From the NCBI GenBank assembly GCA_017979445.1, contig CM030715.1, positions 30,539,090-30,603,089 of the forward strand: 64,000 bases of DNA, written 5' to 3'. The notes below the pieces were generated by a model. That model was given only the letters and a program-made list of their open reading frames with translations, made no database searches and was not told the origin of the DNA. The translations under genes and the position numbers were made by a program. The stretch is from Akebia trifoliata (taxonomy: Eukaryota > Streptophyta > Magnoliopsida > Ranunculales > Lardizabalaceae). Shown here in pieces: positions 61,059-64,000 of the stretch (the stretch's first letter is position 1; every line of letters begins with the position of its first letter).

Positions 61059-62087
61059 GCACTATATATATTCTATATTTTCAATAATTTTATAATTTAT
61101 AAAAATCCTAAAGTGTGGTAAATTGTAGTACTACCATGTTACTTTATTGGCTCCATTATAATTGATCACGTGTTTACCTTTTCATCAAATATCTTTAAGG
61201 ATGATTATTTGTTTGAATTAGTAAAAGTGTCATCATTGTTAACCGTGCTTGTTAACACTTTTTACATTGATATTCATATTGAATATTTTCATATAAAAAA
61301 AATATGAAATTATTACTTTATCAATACAATCGCCACAACCATGTCATTGCCATTGTTATGAACGTTACACCTTCATTATTATTATTATTTTTATGATGAG
61401 GGATTCTTGTTTCAGACCCATTGGTCCGACCTTAGTGACCAGAACACAGAGTGGGTATGGTTACTGGAGTAGGAACACGAAAACGCCAAGTTTAAAAATA
61501 TTTTAAGATGTAAAATACCTCCAAAACATTATGTATTGAATTGTATATAATATATTTAAATATCAATTTTACTATTATATGTTTCATATATACTTTCTTC
61601 TGTAAAAAGTACATCTTTATACTTTAAAATTAATAATTTTCAATAAAATAAATACATTTTATCAATATTAAAAATTAATTATTTAAATTATTCATCATTC
61701 AAAACTATGTTCTAAAACAAGAATTTTCCAACAAATTTATTACATGTGAAAAACAACTACTATGTTTCTATGAAATCTATCATGGGACATAAGTAAAAGC
61801 AATGGCTTTTAAAAATATGGGTTAGAGACCATCCTAAAAAAAAAGAAAAATAATAAAAAAATTCTACTCAAAAAATAAAATTATTGCTTTTATCAATACA
61901 ATCATCACAACCAACTCATTGCAACGTTCGTAACATTGCACCTTCATTATTATTATTTTTTTATGACTAGGGGTCCTCGTTCCAGACCCTTAGGTCCGAC
62001 CTTAGCCAACCTCTAGCTGTCCCATCCCATGAGTCGGACGCATGTTTGGATACCTGTCATAATATGTATGGGAAGCGTTCGGACATC

Positions 62088-62200
62088 CTAAAAAAAGTCA
62101 AATATTTTTCAAAATAGGGATTAGAAGTTTTGGAATGGGCTGATTTTTTATGAGGATAATCTCTATGGTGAAGAGATCATCCTTGCCAAAAATAAGTAAT
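62088..62200. mobile_element. Foldback MITE, truncated array copy
   Basis: Left half only: ggattagaagttttggaatg and one hairpin gaggataatctctatggtga/agagatcatcctt, then a break into unrelated sequence at about 62200. It is a near-identical duplicate of 59895-60000. Confidence 0.8.
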
Positions 62201-62329
62201 AATTCCAGTATTAGTAATAATTCCTCACGGCAACCCAAGAGGGCACACCCTCACTTACTTGGTGTGCGTGATGTGCTGGCATTGTACGCACCCATGAAAT
62301 GTGATCCACATGTCTTAGCCCAGCCACTG

Positions 62330-62911
62330 TGTAACGGCCATGTACTCTGACACCTAGAGTTTAGGTGTAGCTTGCCCCGGAGTCACCCGGGAGCCCTTAT
62401 GTAATATTATGTAAGGCTCGTTATGAAGCCATGTCACCCCTCGTACCAGGGCATATCTGTTAGCTTAGGGTATGTGTCAGCCCCGAGCCAGGGCATCCTT
62501 GTTAGCTTAGTGCATTTTCGTAATAAGGGAGTATGACCGGCCTCCACTTTTGATGTTTCCTTCTGGAAACCTAGAAAGGGAAAGATATCTACTTTGTAGG
62601 AAGGGTGTCAGTGTTATCTCAATCCCCGGCCTACACCCACGTTGTTGAAGCCCATGAAGCCCAGCTCCGTGGAGGTCCCGCGTGTCATAGGATCATCATT
62701 TGCTTGTAACGCATCTATTGCTTTTGTAACGCGTTGCACCGTGTAATTTACTATTATATTAACAAAATTGCCTCCGGACTTTACCTCGTGTTGCCTCGTT
62801 TACTTGTTTGCTAGCTACGTGTGTGTGATGTACGATCATTTTACAGGCTTGCAAGTGGATTTGACCCTCTTGCGCCGCACGACCCCGCTTTGAAAGAATA
62901 GGGCTGTGACA
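62330..62911 (+). repeat. 5' LTR of Gypsy element (582 bp)
   Basis: Begins tgtaacggcc and ends gggctgtgaca: TG..CA with inverted termini. The last base is followed after two bases by a primer binding site, which fixes the right limit. Confidence 0.85.
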
Positions 62912-62913
62912 GT

Positions 62914-62925
62914 TGGTATCAGAGC
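62914..62925 (+). other. Primer binding site (initiator tRNA-Met type)
   Basis: tggtatcagagc, complementary to the 3' end of plant initiator tRNA-Met, two bases after the LTR. Confidence 0.92.
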
Positions 62926-62996
62926 TACAGTTGTTTGAGCACAGTTGGTTTCCACCCTAGCTCTTCCCTTGAGATTCCATTTAGTTCACGCGAACG

Positions 62997-63860
62997 ATGG
63001 CAAGAGGAACTACTAGTATCGTGGACCAACCCGCTCCCAACACACCAGCACCACGTACAAACAAGGAACGTATTGAGGTATTGGAGGAGAAAATAGCCAT
63101 GCTCTCCGGTATTGTTGATGGTATTGCGCAAATAGATGATCGTCAGAACACGCTGGAGGAAAGATCCGAGAGATTTAGAGTCAGAGTGACTGACCTCGAG
63201 GAGGATACCCGAGGATCCATAGCTACGTTACAGGAACAGATTACGGAGCTCACTACTAAGGTAGGCCTCCTGGTAAGAGCCGTTGGTAACGAGCGGCCTA
63301 CCGGTAGTGAAGCTTCTCCCTCGCGCTTGCGAGTCCCCTAGCCACGTGCCTTCAATGGTGCACGCGATGCGAAAGAGCTCGAGAACTTCATGTTTGATAT
63401 GGAACAGTACTTCCGTGCAGCTCGTCCGGATTCAGAAGAGGTAAAAGTAACAACTGCTTCTATGTATCTTGCAGGTGACGCTAAGCTATGGTGGCGAACA
63501 AAGTACACCGAGATGGAGAGTGGCCAATGCTCCATCGATACATGGGAGGACCTCAAAAGGGAACTGAAGAATCAGTTCCTACCCGAGAATGTGAAATTCA
63601 TTGCCCGTAGAAAGTTGAGGCAACTCCAACATACTAGTACCATACACGACTATGTCAAGCAGTTTTCCGCCTTGATGCTTGATATTCGTGATATGTCAGA
63701 GAAAGACAAGTTGTTCTCGTTTACAGAAGGGATTAAGCCTTGGATTCAGACAGAACTACAGAGGCAACATGTGCAAGACCTCACGACTGCTATCGCCGTA
63801 GCTGAGCGTTTGACGGACTATTCTCCCATGGATGGGAATAGAAAGAAGGTATCCAATTAG
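62997..63860 (+). pseudogene. Gypsy gag, broken by in-frame stops
   Basis: An ATG at 62997 opens a frame beginning MARGTTSIVDQPAPNTPAP with a coiled-coil-like stretch (about residues 22-100). A TAG at 63339-63341 interrupts it. The same frame resumes at once with the retrotransposon gag domain (WWRTKYTEMESGQCSIDTWE, then a YVKQFSALM region) until another TAG at 63858-63860, and continues open beyond. Since the domain lies across the first stop in one frame, these look like nonsense changes rather than separate genes. Capsid-type function would be lost in this copy unless stops are read through. Confidence 0.8.
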
Positions 63861-64000
63861 TTGAAATGGTACTCTTCGCAGAGTGAACGCACCCATAAAT
63901 CTTCCAAAGGTAAAAATGGAGGATCTAGGCACAGTCCAAACAGGAGATCCCACCGGGATTTCTCCCCTTCGAAGAACACAGGTACTCAGTCCAACAATCA

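Larger units (their letters stand above)
59400..62329. repeat. Composite tandem array, unit about 800 bp
   Basis: The module from about acattgatayccatayt through tttatcaata (59691, 60521, 61317, 61889) to the agacccttaggtccgacc phrase occurs four times. The first spacings are about 830 and 800 bp; the last is shorter. A gcgataaattgtagtgttac phrase recurs between units (about 60256, 60347, 61120). Copies 1, 2 and 4 carry a foldback MITE at the same place; copy 3 has lost it. The block 59400-59520 (gagggcacaccctcacttac..) reappears at 62205-62328, so the array has been rearranged. Non-coding. Confidence 0.8.
62330..64000 (+). mobile_element. Gypsy-type LTR retrotransposon, runs off the right edge
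   Basis: 5' LTR, primer site and gag are present; pol and the 3' LTR would lie beyond the window. It inserted at the end of the repeat block 62205-62328: the block's cccagcca is followed here by the LTR, whereas the sister copy at about 59511 continues. The expected 5 bp target copy on the far side is outside the window. Confidence 0.88.

Noticed and set aside
59400..62329. Regularly spaced repeats, possible CRISPR-like array
   Set aside because: Units are about 800 bp with diverged copies of transposons in a plant genome; not a CRISPR layout.

Overview
This is a plant nuclear window, almost certainly an angiosperm and probably a eudicot. It has intron-rich genes with GT..AG junctions and plastid transit peptides, a DYW-class pentatricopeptide gene, very AT-rich spacers and a dense load of transposons. 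I cannot name the species.

Gene layout: (1) 4593-6368 (+), a single-exon PPR-DYW organelle RNA-editing factor. (2) 10183-16476 (+), plastid 3-oxoacyl-ACP synthase III (KASIII) in 8 exons. (3) 17011-18345 (-), an exostosin/GT47 xyloglucan galactosyltransferase-like gene, tail-to-tail with KASIII. (4) 38455-40717 (+), trehalose-6-phosphate phosphatase in 11 coding exons, with a long leader that appears to contain an intron and holds a 39-codon upstream ORF. (5) 42637-53963 (+), a plastid transaldolase-like gene in 12 exons. All exon phases in the three multi-exon genes were checked by hand and join in frame. The genes are unrelated in pathway, although KASIII, TPP and transaldolase all touch primary carbon metabolism. 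GT47 next to TPP recalls the Arabidopsis pair At4g22580/At4g22590.

Mobile DNA dominates the rest. Seen: a 1.8 kb solo-LTR-like element with a perfect 5 bp target duplication (2484-4271); three SINEs (11618-11854, 22984-23257, 55358-55492); a nearly fresh LINE with a full-length endonuclease/reverse transcriptase ORF (45635-50003, 16 bp target duplication), nested in a decayed LTR retrotransposon inside transaldolase intron 7; the 5' end of a Gypsy-type element running off the right edge (62330-64000); and at least two related families of palindromic, 9 bp-target-site (Mutator-like) MITEs spread across the window. From 59.4 to 62.3 kb there is a tandem array of roughly 800 bp units carrying such MITEs. 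The 18.5-35.1 kb stretch holds no gene I can support.

No prokaryotic features, CRISPR arrays, rRNA genes or tRNA genes were recognised. The observations I rate highest are the upstream ORF in the TPP leader, the intact LINE ORF2 in an intron, the MITE families with shared hairpin tips, and a decoy splice acceptor in the transaldolase gene.
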